DNA of 64,000 nucleotides from Microbispora catharanthi (GCF_006334915.2 NZ_VDMA02000028.1:55525-119524); one strand, 5' to 3'; shown: positions 34,332 to 43,616, counted from the stretch's first letter. The notes: generated by a model not told the origin, from the sequence alone. Made by a program: numbers and translations.

Positions 34332-35156
34332 TCACCAGCCGTACCGGCGCAGCCCGGTCTCGAGGACGTCCACCAGCTTCTCCCCCGACAGGAACGAGTC
34401 GGGCGTGGACCTGGCGGTGATGAACGGGTAGTCGACGATGACGGAGGTCTCCCTGCCGACGTTGCCGTGGTAGCGGCCGTCGGGGCCGGTCGCGTCGCGC
34501 AGGATGTACTCCAGCGGGTACGGCGGCGGGCCCATGTTGAAGTCCACGCCGAGGAAGCCGGTGCCGTCCTTGTAGTCGTACTCCTTGCAGTGGCCGGTGA
34601 CGTGCTTGCCCCAGATGATGCTCTCCCGGGTCTCCCAGTCGCGGGCGAAGGCCAGGCAGGCGATGCCGTAGCACTCGGCCAGGATCGGCTTGTCCGCCCG
34701 GAGGAACGCGAGGATCAGGTCGTGCACCCGGCCGCTGTTGGCGAGGTCGACGATCGGGCCGCTGCCGCCCACGATCACCAGCGCGTCGTACTGCTCGATG
34801 TCGGCGTCGACCTCGCCCAGGGCGCGGTAGTACGCCTCCAGCTTGCGGAGGTGGTCGGGCTCGCTGTCATACGGCCGCTCGGGAATCCACGCGCTCAGGC
34901 TCAGCGGGGCGTCCAGCCGGTTCGACTCGTCGAGGTCCCTGGCCGCGACGGCCACCTCCGGCGTGGTGACCGAGCGGCCGAGCGGCGGGTCGATGTAGCC
35001 GGGGTCGAGGCTCGGCGGGAGGGCGCGGGGCCGCTTCCCCGTCGGCGTGGCGAAAACGGTCTCATATCCTTCCCGGTCGAAAGCGGTGACCGGGCCGAGC
35101 AATTCCTCCCCCCAGTAGCCGTACTCGGAAAGGAGAACGAGAATTCTTTTCGACAT
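34332..35156 (-). CDS. DJ-1/PfpI family protein
   Basis: 274 residues, a full DJ-1/PfpI fold with extensions. The nucleophile cysteine is in LAECYGIACLAFA. The N-terminal strand RILVLLSEYGYWGEEL carries the glutamate typical of the family. Members act as deglycases, glyoxalases, hydratases or chaperones. The position beside a second PfpI-containing protein and a ThDP enzyme suggests chemistry on an aldehyde or 2-keto compound. Confidence 0.82.
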   Translation of the reverse strand: MSKRILVLLSEYGYWGEELLGPVTAFDREGYETVFATPTGKRPRALPPSLDPGYIDPPLGRSVTTPEVAVAARDLDESNRLDAPLSLSAWIPERPYDSEPDHLRKLEAYYRALGEVDADIEQYDALVIVGGSGPIVDLANSGRVHDLILAFLRADKPILAECYGIACLAFARDWETRESIIWGKHVTGHCKEYDYKDGTGFLGVDFNMGPPPYPLEYILRDATGPDGRYHGNVGRETSVIVDYPFITARSTPDSFLSGEKLVDVLETGLRRYGW

Positions 35157-35287
35157 GTTGATTGCTCTCCCATCTACGTGCGGTCGTGATGAATTCCGTC
35201 AGCCAGAAGTCAAGGCGACGCGGATGCGACGGACAAGAAAAACGGCGGGGGCCGCGCCTACTTCTTGAAGTCGGCGGCGGCACTCCG

Positions 35288-36058
35288 TCAGGTGCGCAGC
35301 CCGGCCAGCAGATTCGCGACGTCGTGCAGCGCGACCGTGAAAGGGTGCTCGGGAAAGGCGGCCGCGAACAGCCCGGTGTGGTCGCCCCTGGCCAGCTCCG
35401 CGGCCCAGGGCAGCGCGCCGGCCATCGGGGATTCGTACCGGCGCAGCGCGATGCCGGTGAGCGCGGTGTTCGTCATCCCGGGCGGGACCATCGTGAACAG
35501 CACGAGGGCGAAGGGCACGCTGAGCCGTCTCGAAATGGTGGCCATCAGCGGGCCGCCGGACAGGCCGCGCGTGTCGGGGCGGGCCGCCGTCAGGCAGACG
35601 TCCGCGATGGCAAGGGCGTGCACGGCCTCGTGGTTGACCCCGGAATGCGTGTCCACGAGGACGGCGTCGAGGTCGAGCGCCACGGCCATCTGCCGGATGC
35701 CCTCGTGCAGCAGTCCCGTGTCGTACTGGCCCGCGAGGGCGGGCCGGGCTATCGCCCCCATGTCCACCACCCCGGGGGCGAGGTGCAGCGCGCCGCGGCC
35801 GCCGCCGAGACCGGCGAGCGGGCCGAGGTCGTACAGGATGTCGTCGAGCCCGCACTCGCCCACCAGGTAGCCGGTGATGCCGCGGCGCAGTTGCCCGTCG
35901 GGGACGCCGCAGGCGAGATGGAGGCCGGGCGCCTGCAGGCCGGCGTCGACGAGGCCGACCCGCAGGCCCAGCCGGGCGAGCAGATAGCCCAGGTTGGCGA
36001 CGGCCGTGGTCTTGCCGACCCCGCCACCCCAGGAGTGGACCGTCACGATCATCGGCAT
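35288..36058 (-). CDS. MinD/ParA-like P-loop ATPase
   Basis: 256 residues. The P-loop is WGGGVGKTTAVANLGYLLAR near residue 10, and the Walker A' strand is VGLVDAGLQAPGLHLA. The lysine that normally begins the deviant Walker motif (KGGxGKT) is replaced by Trp, so the usual intersubunit ATPase mechanism may be altered. No ParB or membrane-targeting helix is evident. It starts 7 bp after the SpoIIE-like phosphatase stop, and a regulatory or localisation role with it is inferred. Confidence 0.75.
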   Translation of the reverse strand: MPMIVTVHSWGGGVGKTTAVANLGYLLARLGLRVGLVDAGLQAPGLHLACGVPDGQLRRGITGYLVGECGLDDILYDLGPLAGLGGGRGALHLAPGVVDMGAIARPALAGQYDTGLLHEGIRQMAVALDLDAVLVDTHSGVNHEAVHALAIADVCLTAARPDTRGLSGGPLMATISRRLSVPFALVLFTMVPPGMTNTALTGIALRRYESPMAGALPWAAELARGDHTGLFAAAFPEHPFTVALHDVANLLAGLRT

Positions 36059-36064
36059 GCGCCG

Positions 36065-37372
36065 TCACCGGCCGGCGAGCCGGCGCAGGGCCAGCATCGT
36101 GATGTCGTCGTACTGCTCGCCGTCGCGCAGATGGGCCTGTACGTCGGCCTCCACGCGGTCCAGCAGCCCCAGTGAGGTGCCGGCCAGGCCGCGGACCAGG
36201 GCCGACAGGCGGTCCTCCCCGTAGAACTCGCCTTCGGGGTCCCGGCTGTCCGTCACCCCGTCGGTGTAGGCGAGCAGCACGTCGCCGGGGTCGAGCCGCA
36301 CCTCGGCGAGGCGGAACTCCGAGTCGGGGTGCAGCCCCACGGCCGGTCCGGTCACCTGCAGCCGCTCCAGGCGGCCGCCCACCCGCCTGAGGAGCGGTGG
36401 GTTGTGGCCGCCGTTGGCGTACAGCAGGCAGCCGGACTCCGGATCGAGCACCCCGAAGAAGACGGTCGCGAAGTACCCCTGGTGGTTGCTCGTCATGTAG
36501 CGGTTGGTCCCCGTCATGGCCTGCAGCAGGGGCGCCGCCCCCGGCACGAGCGCGGGGGACTCCTGCCGGACGTCCCGGGCGAGCGCTTCGAGCGGCGGCA
36601 GGCCGTCGAAGAGGTTCCACTGCCCGGCGTGCTCGGCCGTGTGCCGCAGCAGCGTGCGGATCAGGGCCATGAACAGCGCCGCCCCGACCCCCTTGTCGCA
36701 CACGTCCGCCACCACGATGGACAGGCGGCGTCCCTGCAGCAGGGGGAACGCGTCGTAGAAGTCGCCGGCCACCGCCCGGGCCGGGCGGAAGCGTACGTCG
36801 ATCTCCCAGCCCGGCGCGCACGGGAGGTCGGAGGGCAGGAACCCCTCCTGGATCTCCTGGGCGATGCGCAGCTCGCGCTCGTACTGGCGGAGGGAGACGG
36901 CCAGGGCCGCCTCCTCCGCCACGCGGGCCAGCCGGTGCCGCTCCACGTCGCACATCAGCTGGGTCCTGATGAGCGAGCCGCGGTACGGCGGGACGAGGTA
37001 GTGGTAACCGTGCTTGACGCAGGCCTCCAGGTCGGCCAGCTCCCCGTCCAGGTAGACCATCACCGCCGTGTGGCGCCCCTGGTGCCGCCCGGACGGGTCG
37101 CCCTCCGGCGCCGGGGGGACGAGGAGGTCCCCGTTCCCCCGGCGCAGGAGCATTCCGTACCGGCCGACGCGGTCCGCGCCCAGTGAGGACGGGAGCAGGA
37201 GCAGGTCGGGCGGGTCGGGTCCGGTGAGGTGCTTGACGACCTCGTCCGGCAGGGCGTGGACGACCCGCATCCTCGCGGCCCGCAGCGCCTCGTCGAGGTC
37301 GTGCCCGTCCTCCTGGGACGTCTCGAGGGACGTTCTGTCGCGCAGGACGAGCACCGCCGACAGCTCGGCCAT
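36065..37372 (-). CDS. SpoIIE-type PP2C phosphatase with N-terminal receiver-like region
   Basis: 435 residues. The C-terminal PP2C/SpoIIE domain has the metal-site motifs AGDFYDAFPL, DVCDKGVGAALFMA, YTDGVTDSRD and the terminal YDDITMLAL. A coiled helix EEAALAVSLRQYERELRIAQEIQ precedes it, as in RsbU-like proteins. The first 150 residues look like a degenerate receiver-type domain. It would dephosphorylate STAS proteins, and two such proteins are encoded in the same gene train, so the partner-switching cycle is complete. Confidence 0.88.
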   Translation of the reverse strand: MAELSAVLVLRDRTSLETSQEDGHDLDEALRAARMRVVHALPDEVVKHLTGPDPPDLLLLPSSLGADRVGRYGMLLRRGNGDLLVPPAPEGDPSGRHQGRHTAVMVYLDGELADLEACVKHGYHYLVPPYRGSLIRTQLMCDVERHRLARVAEEAALAVSLRQYERELRIAQEIQEGFLPSDLPCAPGWEIDVRFRPARAVAGDFYDAFPLLQGRRLSIVVADVCDKGVGAALFMALIRTLLRHTAEHAGQWNLFDGLPPLEALARDVRQESPALVPGAAPLLQAMTGTNRYMTSNHQGYFATVFFGVLDPESGCLLYANGGHNPPLLRRVGGRLERLQVTGPAVGLHPDSEFRLAEVRLDPGDVLLAYTDGVTDSRDPEGEFYGEDRLSALVRGLAGTSLGLLDRVEADVQAHLRDGEQYDDITMLALRRLAGR

Positions 37373-37376
37373 CGGA

Positions 37377-38594
37377 CTATCCCTCCGGCGGCGGAAGGGG
37401 AAGGGCGGAGGGGGCGGGCCTGGGAGAGACGACCGTGTCCTCGGGCGCCGCCACCGCCTCGGGGGCGACGGCCCCGGCGGGCCGCCGGCGCGGTTTGCTC
37501 CAGCGCCGCATCGCCGGCACCTCGACGAAGCGGTAGAGCAGCCAGGACAGCGCGATGGTCACGGCGAGGGCGGCCAGCAGCATGCCGAGCGCGGGCAGGG
37601 TGTCCCACTGCCGCTTCGCGCCCACCGCCATGTGTCCGAAGCGGAGCACGAGCCGGTGCCACAGGTAGAAGGCGAACGAGATGTCCCCCAGCCACACCAT
37701 CGCCGGAAGGCGCAGCAGCGATCTGGTGCCTCTGACGTCGGCCATGGCGGCGGCCGGGATCACCAGGGCCATCGGGATCGCGGTGACGGCCACCATCCGG
37801 TAGACGACCGGGACCACGCCGGCGGCCAGGAAGCCCACCACCAGCAGCGCGAACGCCGGGCCGAGCCGGAGCCCTATCCACTTGCCGCTGAGGACGATGC
37901 GCGCCATGACCATGCCGAGCACGAAGTCGAGCGCGCGCACCGGCGGGGCGGTGTAGGCCAGCCAGAACTCCCACTGCGACACGTTGTGCCAGGGGATGCT
38001 CGGGCCGCCGGTGGGCAGGGGCAGCCGGGCGACGACGGTGGGCACGGCCCACATCAGGGCGAGCAGCCCGCCGGCCAGCCACCACAGCCGTTCCGGCCTG
38101 ATCCGGTTGATCCGCGTCAGCAGGAACGGGAACAGCAGGTAGAACGCCGCCTCGCAGGACAGCGACCAGGAGACGGAGTTCACGCTGAGCATGACCGACA
38201 GGTTCGGGGTCCACGCCTGCAGCAGGAACAGGTTGAGCAGCGCGGGCCCGGCCTGGGGCGGCGTCACGAGCCAGGTCAGCAGCAGCGCCGCGACCAGGAA
38301 CGTGACGAAGTGGTTCGGGTAGACCTTGAATAACCGGCGGCGCCAGAACCGTCCCGGCGTGTCACCGGCCCTGGCGGACCAGGTGAGGACGAACCCGCTC
38401 AGGATGAAGAAGAATCCGACGCCCGTGGGCCCGCCCTGACCGAGGATGGCCGCGTACACGTCCTGCGCGGCGGGGTCGGCGAACACGTGCTCGAACTGGG
38501 CGTGAAAGAAGAAGATCATGCCGGCGGCGATGATCCGCATACCGGTCAGCGACGGCAGCCGCGTGGTCGACACGGCCGTGCCGGTGGTTTCCAT
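37377..38594 (-). CDS. Membrane acyltransferase, acyltransferase-3 family
   Basis: 405 residues with about ten membrane helices. The family histidine is in MIFFFHAQFEHVF near the first helix, followed by GVGFFFILSGFVLTW and FWRRRLFKVYPNHFVTF. Members O-acylate sugars, lipids, peptidoglycan or macrolides at the inner face of the membrane. It is one gene from the phosphatase and 18 bp from the LLM oxidoreductase, so it is part of the train; an acylated sugar or lipid product is conceivable. Confidence 0.87.
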   Translation of the reverse strand: METTGTAVSTTRLPSLTGMRIIAAGMIFFFHAQFEHVFADPAAQDVYAAILGQGGPTGVGFFFILSGFVLTWSARAGDTPGRFWRRRLFKVYPNHFVTFLVAALLLTWLVTPPQAGPALLNLFLLQAWTPNLSVMLSVNSVSWSLSCEAAFYLLFPFLLTRINRIRPERLWWLAGGLLALMWAVPTVVARLPLPTGGPSIPWHNVSQWEFWLAYTAPPVRALDFVLGMVMARIVLSGKWIGLRLGPAFALLVVGFLAAGVVPVVYRMVAVTAIPMALVIPAAAMADVRGTRSLLRLPAMVWLGDISFAFYLWHRLVLRFGHMAVGAKRQWDTLPALGMLLAALAVTIALSWLLYRFVEVPAMRRWSKPRRRPAGAVAPEAVAAPEDTVVSPRPAPSALPLPPPEG

Positions 38595-38612
38595 TGGATC
38601 TCCTCAACTCAC

Positions 38613-39509
38613 TCACGGAGAAGAGATGTGGGCGGCGTTGCGACGGACGTAGTCCGTCAGCCCGCGCGCCCCGAGGTTGGGAGGGGCCCACAGCACCAGG
38701 CGGTCGACGCCCAGGCGCCGGTAGGCCTCGACGATGTCCTTGTCGATCCCGCCCCTGGGCGGGGACACCGTGATCGACAGAGGACCGAGCCGGGCCGGCC
38801 GCTCCACCGTCCGCGCGATGTCGCGCAGGCGCATGAGCAGGGCCTCGAGGTGCGCGGGCGGCAGGCCGAAGGCGAACCACCCGTGGGCGTGCGTGATCGC
38901 GAGGCGCAGCGCCTTGTCGCTGTGGCCGCCCGCGACCAGCGGCAGGTCGGCCTGCACCGGCCGGGGGAAGGACTCCACGCCACTGAAGTCGACGTGGGCG
39001 CCGTGGTAGGCCACCGGCGGCTCGTCGTACCACAGGGCGCGCATGGCCTCCAGATGCTCGCGGCCGCGGTCGGCGCGGCCCCTGAAGGCCACCCCGACCG
39101 CGTCCGCCTGGGCCCTGATGTAGCCCATGCCGAAACCGAGCGTGAACCGCCCGCCCGACAGCCGGTCGAGCGTCGCCACCTGCTTGGCCGTGATCACGGG
39201 ATTGCGCAGCGGCAGCAGCATGACGCCGGTGCACAGCCGGATCGTGCTGGTCAGCGCCGCCAGATGGGACAGCGTGATCAGCGGGTCGTTGAGGACGTAC
39301 CCGGGGTGGAACCACCCGCCCGGAGGCGGGGGCACCGGCATCACCGGGTGCTCCCCCATCCACAGCGAGTCGTAGCCGGCGTCCTCGGCGAGCCGGGCGA
39401 TGTCCCGCATGTCGGCGGGGTCCTCCACGGTCTCGCCGCCGTTGAGGGCGAACAGGCCGATGGCGGGCGGTGCGGTCTCCGCACGTGCGATTTCGGTGGT
39501 GAGCGGCAT
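38613..39509 (-). CDS. LLM-class F420- or FMN-dependent oxidoreductase
   Basis: 298 residues of the luciferase-like monooxygenase fold. Typical segments are AGYDSLWMGEHP, LPLRNPVITAKQVATLDRLSGGRFTLGFGMGY and ADLPLVAGGHSDKALR. Most actinobacterial members of this length use F420. The stop/start distance to the GMC gene is 3 bp, so the two are probably made together and may oxidise the same compound. Confidence 0.87.
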   Translation of the reverse strand: MPLTTEIARAETAPPAIGLFALNGGETVEDPADMRDIARLAEDAGYDSLWMGEHPVMPVPPPPGGWFHPGYVLNDPLITLSHLAALTSTIRLCTGVMLLPLRNPVITAKQVATLDRLSGGRFTLGFGMGYIRAQADAVGVAFRGRADRGREHLEAMRALWYDEPPVAYHGAHVDFSGVESFPRPVQADLPLVAGGHSDKALRLAITHAHGWFAFGLPPAHLEALLMRLRDIARTVERPARLGPLSITVSPPRGGIDKDIVEAYRRLGVDRLVLWAPPNLGARGLTDYVRRNAAHISSP

Positions 39510-39512
39510 TTT

Positions 39513-41051
39513 CTAGTCCTGGTCGGCCCGCAGCCAGTCGGCGACACGCTCGCCGATCATGATGCAGGTGAGGTTGGTGTTGACTCGGATGGTGACGGGG
39601 ATGACGGACGCGTCCGCCACGACGAGGCCCTCGACGCCCCGCACGCGGCAGCGCTCGTCCACCACCGCGCCCGGGTCCCCGTCGGGTCCCATGCGGGCCG
39701 TGCCCATCGGGTGGCAGTGGTTGTCGACGGTGGCGCGCATGAACTCGTCCAGCGCCTCGTCGGACTCGATGACCTCCGGCGACGGCACCATGTCGCCCAT
39801 CGCGAACGGCCGGAAGTACGGGGTCTCGGCGATGCGCCGGGCGAGGCGGATGCCCTCCCGCATGCGGCGCAGGTCCTCGGGGTGGTCGAAGAAGTTGTAG
39901 ACGATCTTCGGCGCGGCCGCGGGGTCGGTCGACTCGACCGTCACCCGGCCGACCGAGAACGGCCGTTCGACCCCCGTCGAGATCATGAAGACCTTGTCGG
40001 TGCCGATCTGCTCGCGCAGGTCGGCGGCGAACCCGTTCAGGTCGACGTGACTGAAGACGTAGATCTGCATGTCGTCGGTCTCGCCGGAGCCGGGGTAGGT
40101 CCCCTGCAGCATCATCTGCACGACCGGCAGCGACTCGTCGTACACGCCGGGCCGCGGGCGGAAGGTCACCAGGCAGGTGGGGTGGTCCTTCAGGTTCTCG
40201 CCCACGCCCGGCAGGTCGGCGACCACGGGGACGCCGAGCCGTCCGAGGGCCTGGGCGTTCCCGATCCCCGACCGCATGAGGATGGCCGGCGTGCCGATCG
40301 CGCCCGCGCTGAGCACGATGCGGTCGCCCCGGACGACCTCCTCGCCCCGCTCGCCGCGGACGACGACGCCGACGGCGCGGCCGTCCTCCACGAGGATCCT
40401 GTCGACCAGTGTCTCCGGTCTGATCTCCAGGTTGCCGCGCTCGCGCGCCGGCCCGAGGTAGGCGATGGCCGTGGAGATCCGCAGCCCGTCCACCTGGTTG
40501 GTGGCCAGCGGGCCGACCCCGGCGCCGTCCGGCGCGTTGTGGTCCTCGGTCTCCGGGAAGCCGAGCGACTTGCACGCCTCCCGCAGGGCCACCTGCAGCG
40601 GGCCGAGCTGCTCGTCCCGCCACCGCCAGACCGGGATGGGCCCGCCCTTCCCGTGGTCGGGCGGGCCGAAGTCGCGGTCGTCCTCCAGCCGGTTGAAGTA
40701 GGGCAGGACCTCCTCCCACGTCCAGCCGCCCACGCCGAGGGAGGACCACTCCTCGAAGTCGACGGGTCGCGGCCGTACGGCCAGCGAGGTGTTGATGGCC
40801 GAGCAGCCGCCTACGACCTTGCCGCGGGCCAGCGGGATCTCCCGCCCGGGCACCGCCTCGGCCCGGAAGCCCCAGTCGTGGTCGATGAACGACGGGTAGA
40901 GGCCGTTGCGGAGGTCCTCCGGCATGGTCTCGACGTCGGGGAAGTCGGGGCCGGCCTCCAGCAGCAGGACACGGCGGTCCGGGTCCTCGGAGAGCCGGGC
41001 GGCCACGACCGCCCCGGCCGACCCGGCCCCGATGATGATGTCGGTGTACAT
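39513..41051 (-). CDS. GMC-family FAD oxidoreductase (choline dehydrogenase-like)
   Basis: 512 residues. The FAD motif IIIGAGSAGAVVAARLSED is at residues 5-23, the GMC signature 1 is ARGKVVGGCSAIN, signature 2 is LSAGAIGTPAILMRSGIG, and the catalytic His pair region is VDNHCHPMGTARMG with a later NTNLTCIMIGE. It oxidises an alcohol to an aldehyde or ketone. ATG at 41051 follows CAGGAG. The partner LLM gene and the transporter upstream point to oxidative processing of an exported or imported compound. Confidence 0.9.
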   Translation of the reverse strand: MYTDIIIGAGSAGAVVAARLSEDPDRRVLLLEAGPDFPDVETMPEDLRNGLYPSFIDHDWGFRAEAVPGREIPLARGKVVGGCSAINTSLAVRPRPVDFEEWSSLGVGGWTWEEVLPYFNRLEDDRDFGPPDHGKGGPIPVWRWRDEQLGPLQVALREACKSLGFPETEDHNAPDGAGVGPLATNQVDGLRISTAIAYLGPARERGNLEIRPETLVDRILVEDGRAVGVVVRGERGEEVVRGDRIVLSAGAIGTPAILMRSGIGNAQALGRLGVPVVADLPGVGENLKDHPTCLVTFRPRPGVYDESLPVVQMMLQGTYPGSGETDDMQIYVFSHVDLNGFAADLREQIGTDKVFMISTGVERPFSVGRVTVESTDPAAAPKIVYNFFDHPEDLRRMREGIRLARRIAETPYFRPFAMGDMVPSPEVIESDEALDEFMRATVDNHCHPMGTARMGPDGDPGAVVDERCRVRGVEGLVVADASVIPVTIRVNTNLTCIMIGERVADWLRADQD

Positions 41052-41077
41052 GAGGGCAACTCCTGAGTCCGGTCGCG

Positions 41078-42535
41078 TCACCGGGCGCGGAACCGTCCGG
41101 TCCACCACCGGTTCGGTATGGTCACCACGGAGGCCAGCGCCGCGAGCGCGATGAGGTAGACGAGACTCGCCGCGAACGCCCTGCCGTAGGCGGCGGGGGA
41201 GACGCTCGCGCCGTTGAGGGTGCCGAAGAAGATGATCCCGATGATCGCGACGCCGAGAGCGCCGGCCATCTGCTGGACCGTGGACAGCACACCCGAGGCC
41301 GACCCGGCGTACTCCGGCTCCACGCCGAGCAGCACCTGGGACAGCAGCGGGGCGCCGACCATGCCGATCCCGGCGCCGGCCACGGCCATCAGCACCTCGT
41401 ACAGCGGCAGGTTCACCCCGGCGCCGGCGTCGCGGGTGATCAGCGCGAGGCAGACCTCCCCGGCGACGATCAGGATCGCGCCGACGGTGAGCGTGCGGCG
41501 GCCGAGCCTGCGGATGAACTTCGCCGCGTTCATGGAGGTGGCGAAGAACGCCACGCCCATGGGCAGGAAGACCATCCCCGCCCTGAGCGGGGAGTAGCGG
41601 AGGCCGTCCTGCACGTACAGCGCGATCACGAGCATGAACGAGGCCATGCCGCCGTACACGGCGAGCACGGTGGTCAGGCCGGTCACGAACGACCGGGAAC
41701 GGAACAGGGACGGCTCGACCAGGGGCGTGCCGCCCGCCCGGGACAGGCGCACCTGCTGCCACGTGAACAGCGCGAACACCACGACGCTCGCCGCCAGGGA
41801 GACGAACGTCCAGGCGGGCCAGCCCTCCTGCCGGCCCTCCACCAAGGGCACGAGCAGCAGCAGGACGGCGGGAAACACGATGGCCACACCGACCAGGTCG
41901 AGACCGCGCGCGCTCTCGGAACGCGACTCGGGGACCAGTCGCGGCAGCAGGAGCAACGTGACCAGGCCGATGGGCAGGTTCACCAGGAAGCAGGCGCGCC
42001 AGCCCAGCCCGAGCACGTCAGAGGCGATCAGCAGGCCGCCGATCACCTGCCCGCCGACCGTGGCGAGGCCGAGGGCGGCGCCGTACCCGGCGAACGCCCG
42101 CGGCCGGTCGTCACCGGTGTACGTGACGTTGATGATGGACAGGACCTGCGGGAACATGAGCGCGGCCGCCATGCCCTGCAGGGCCCGGGAGACCACCAGC
42201 ATCTCCGCGCTCACCGCCAGGCCGCACAGGGCCGAGGCGACGGTGAACGCCGTGAGGCCGATGGCGAACACCCTGCGCCTGCCGTACAGGTCGCCGAGGC
42301 GTCCGCCGGTGATCAGGCCCGAGGCGTACGCGACGCCGTAGCCGGCGACGACGAACTGGATCTGCGCGTCGCTGGCGCTCAGTTCCGCCTGGGCCGACGG
42401 AATGGCGACGTTCACGATGAAGAAATCCAGAATTGTCATGAACGTGCCGACGAGAATGACGGGGAGCGCGAACCACCGAGTGCGGTCGTGCGTTTCTCCG
42501 ATGCTCGCGGGGACCGATCCGGTGACGCTGCTCAT
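41078..42535 (-). CDS. MFS transporter, DHA2 type
   Basis: 485 residues, 14 predicted helices. Motif A is GGRLGDLYGRRRVF and the first helix carries TILDFFIVNVAIPSAQ. It starts within an ATGA overlap with a 34-residue micro-ORF, so its translation is coupled to that peptide. It is likely an exporter for the product or substrate of the oxidoreductases encoded downstream. Confidence 0.88.
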   Translation of the reverse strand: MSSVTGSVPASIGETHDRTRWFALPVILVGTFMTILDFFIVNVAIPSAQAELSASDAQIQFVVAGYGVAYASGLITGGRLGDLYGRRRVFAIGLTAFTVASALCGLAVSAEMLVVSRALQGMAAALMFPQVLSIINVTYTGDDRPRAFAGYGAALGLATVGGQVIGGLLIASDVLGLGWRACFLVNLPIGLVTLLLLPRLVPESRSESARGLDLVGVAIVFPAVLLLLVPLVEGRQEGWPAWTFVSLAASVVVFALFTWQQVRLSRAGGTPLVEPSLFRSRSFVTGLTTVLAVYGGMASFMLVIALYVQDGLRYSPLRAGMVFLPMGVAFFATSMNAAKFIRRLGRRTLTVGAILIVAGEVCLALITRDAGAGVNLPLYEVLMAVAGAGIGMVGAPLLSQVLLGVEPEYAGSASGVLSTVQQMAGALGVAIIGIIFFGTLNGASVSPAAYGRAFAASLVYLIALAALASVVTIPNRWWTGRFRAR

Positions 42536-42636
42536 GCCGTCACCTCGCAGCGGTCCTCGGCGTTTGCCGGAGGCACGCTTTCGATCGCCTTGCGAAACGC
42601 GCAGCGCCCGGTCATTCGCTCGCTTCGCTTGCTCAT
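42532..42636 (-). CDS. 34-residue micro-ORF coupled to the MFS transporter
   Basis: The frame begins ATG AGC AAG at 42636 after a strong AGGAGAGGAAG site and ends in TGA overlapping the transporter ATG. The peptide starts MSKRSERMTGRCAFRKAIE and ends EDRCEVTA; it has two cysteines and a basic first half. The ribosome site and ATGA overlap support translation. It could be a leader peptide for transporter expression or a functional small protein. No RiPP maturase gene is nearby, so a RiPP precursor role is not supported. Confidence 0.5.
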   Translation of the reverse strand: MSKRSERMTGRCAFRKAIESVPPANAEDRCEVTA

Positions 42637-42740
42637 CTTCCTCTCCTAGGGCGTTGCGAACGGGGGGATTCCGATAAAGCTTTTCCGGCGGCGGCCGCGA
42701 GCTCCAGAATCGACCTGTGCTGGTATCGCGAGTACCACCG

Positions 42741-43145
42741 TCAGGCGCGGTCCCGATATCCCTCGCTCACTTCGACGATCACGCCGTCGGGGTCGCGCAG
42801 CCACACGCTGCGCCAGCCGTGGATGTGGGCGGAGAAATCGAGTGGGCCCAGGGTGATCTCGGCCTGCCCCTCGATGCGGCGCAGGAAGCCGTCGAGGTCG
42901 TCGGTCTGGAAGGCGATGTGCCTGACCGTGCCGGCGACCGGATGGCCGTCACCTCCGGGGGTCTCCCCCGCGGGCGGGCGGGCCTGCCCGAACAGCTCCA
43001 GGTAGGCGTCGCCCAGCCGCAGGAAGACGATGCGCAGGTCGCCGAGGTCGAACTCGTTCACCCTGCGGGCGCCGAACCAGGTCGTGTAGAACTTCTCGGT
43101 GGTGTCGAGGTCGCCGCAGTTCAGGGCGGCGTGTGACCAGCGCAC
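42741..43145 (-). CDS. VOC/glyoxalase-fold protein
   Basis: 134 residues with two VOC half-barrels: RWSHAALNCGDLDTTEKFY at the start and a second half with RHIAFQTDDLDGFLRRIE and SVWLRDPDGVIVEVSE. The candidate metal ligands are His5 and the Glu in VIVEV, typical for this fold. Members isomerise, cleave dioxygen-dependent rings, or bind antibiotics. It sits 10 bp after a SnoaL-like gene and belongs to the same small-protein block at the head of the train. Confidence 0.83.
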   Translation of the reverse strand: MRWSHAALNCGDLDTTEKFYTTWFGARRVNEFDLGDLRIVFLRLGDAYLELFGQARPPAGETPGGDGHPVAGTVRHIAFQTDDLDGFLRRIEGQAEITLGPLDFSAHIHGWRSVWLRDPDGVIVEVSEGYRDRA

Positions 43146-43154
43146 GCCGACCTC

Positions 43155-43616
43155 TCAGACCACGGTGCGGGTGCCGTCGGGGTTCACCGGCGACCACCAC
43201 ATGTTGAACGCCGTGGTGCCGTCGCCGAAGATGGCGCCGCGCCCCTCGACGACCCGGCCGTTCTCCCACTTCAGCAGGTGCAGGCCCTCGATCTCCAGAC
43301 GGTCGAACGGAGACGTGCTGTCGGAGGAGGCGTGGCCGCGGGTGGCGTAGGTGCGGTTGACGTCGACCGAGTAGCCGTCGACGTCGTTGACCAGCACGGT
43401 GACGGGGTCCATGGCGAAGGTGCCGCCGGAGACCTCGTGCACCTTGTTGATGAAGGCGACGAATGCCTCCAGGCCCTCGTGCCAGCCCGCGTACGGGTGG
43501 TGGCCGGGGGTCAGGAACCGGACCGCCGGGTCCCAGTACTGCTCGGCCTTGGCCAGGTCGCCCGACATGAGGGCGTCGTAGGCCTCGTACACGCGTGCGG
43601 CGGTGAGCTCGCTCAT
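43155..43616 (-). CDS. SnoaL-like polyketide cyclase/NTF2-fold protein
   Basis: 153 residues. The N-terminal helix VYEAYDALMSGDLAKAEQYW and the following strand VRFLTPGHHPYAGWHEGLEAF are the usual NTF2/SnoaL opening, and HLLKWENGRVVEGR is the C-terminal strand pattern. Members act as cyclases, isomerases or non-catalytic binders. Its partner at 43,672-44,094 has the same fold, so they may form a heteromer. Confidence 0.75.
   Translation of the reverse strand: MSELTAARVYEAYDALMSGDLAKAEQYWDPAVRFLTPGHHPYAGWHEGLEAFVAFINKVHEVSGGTFAMDPVTVLVNDVDGYSVDVNRTYATRGHASSDSTSPFDRLEIEGLHLLKWENGRVVEGRGAIFGDGTTAFNMWWSPVNPDGTRTVV

Noticed and set aside
38487..41066. 859-residue plus-strand frame
   Set aside because: Shadow of the LLM and GMC genes, low-complexity composition.
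42532..42636. RiPP precursor peptide
   Set aside because: No radical SAM, YcaO, LanM or protease partner is nearby and no recognisable core motif is present.
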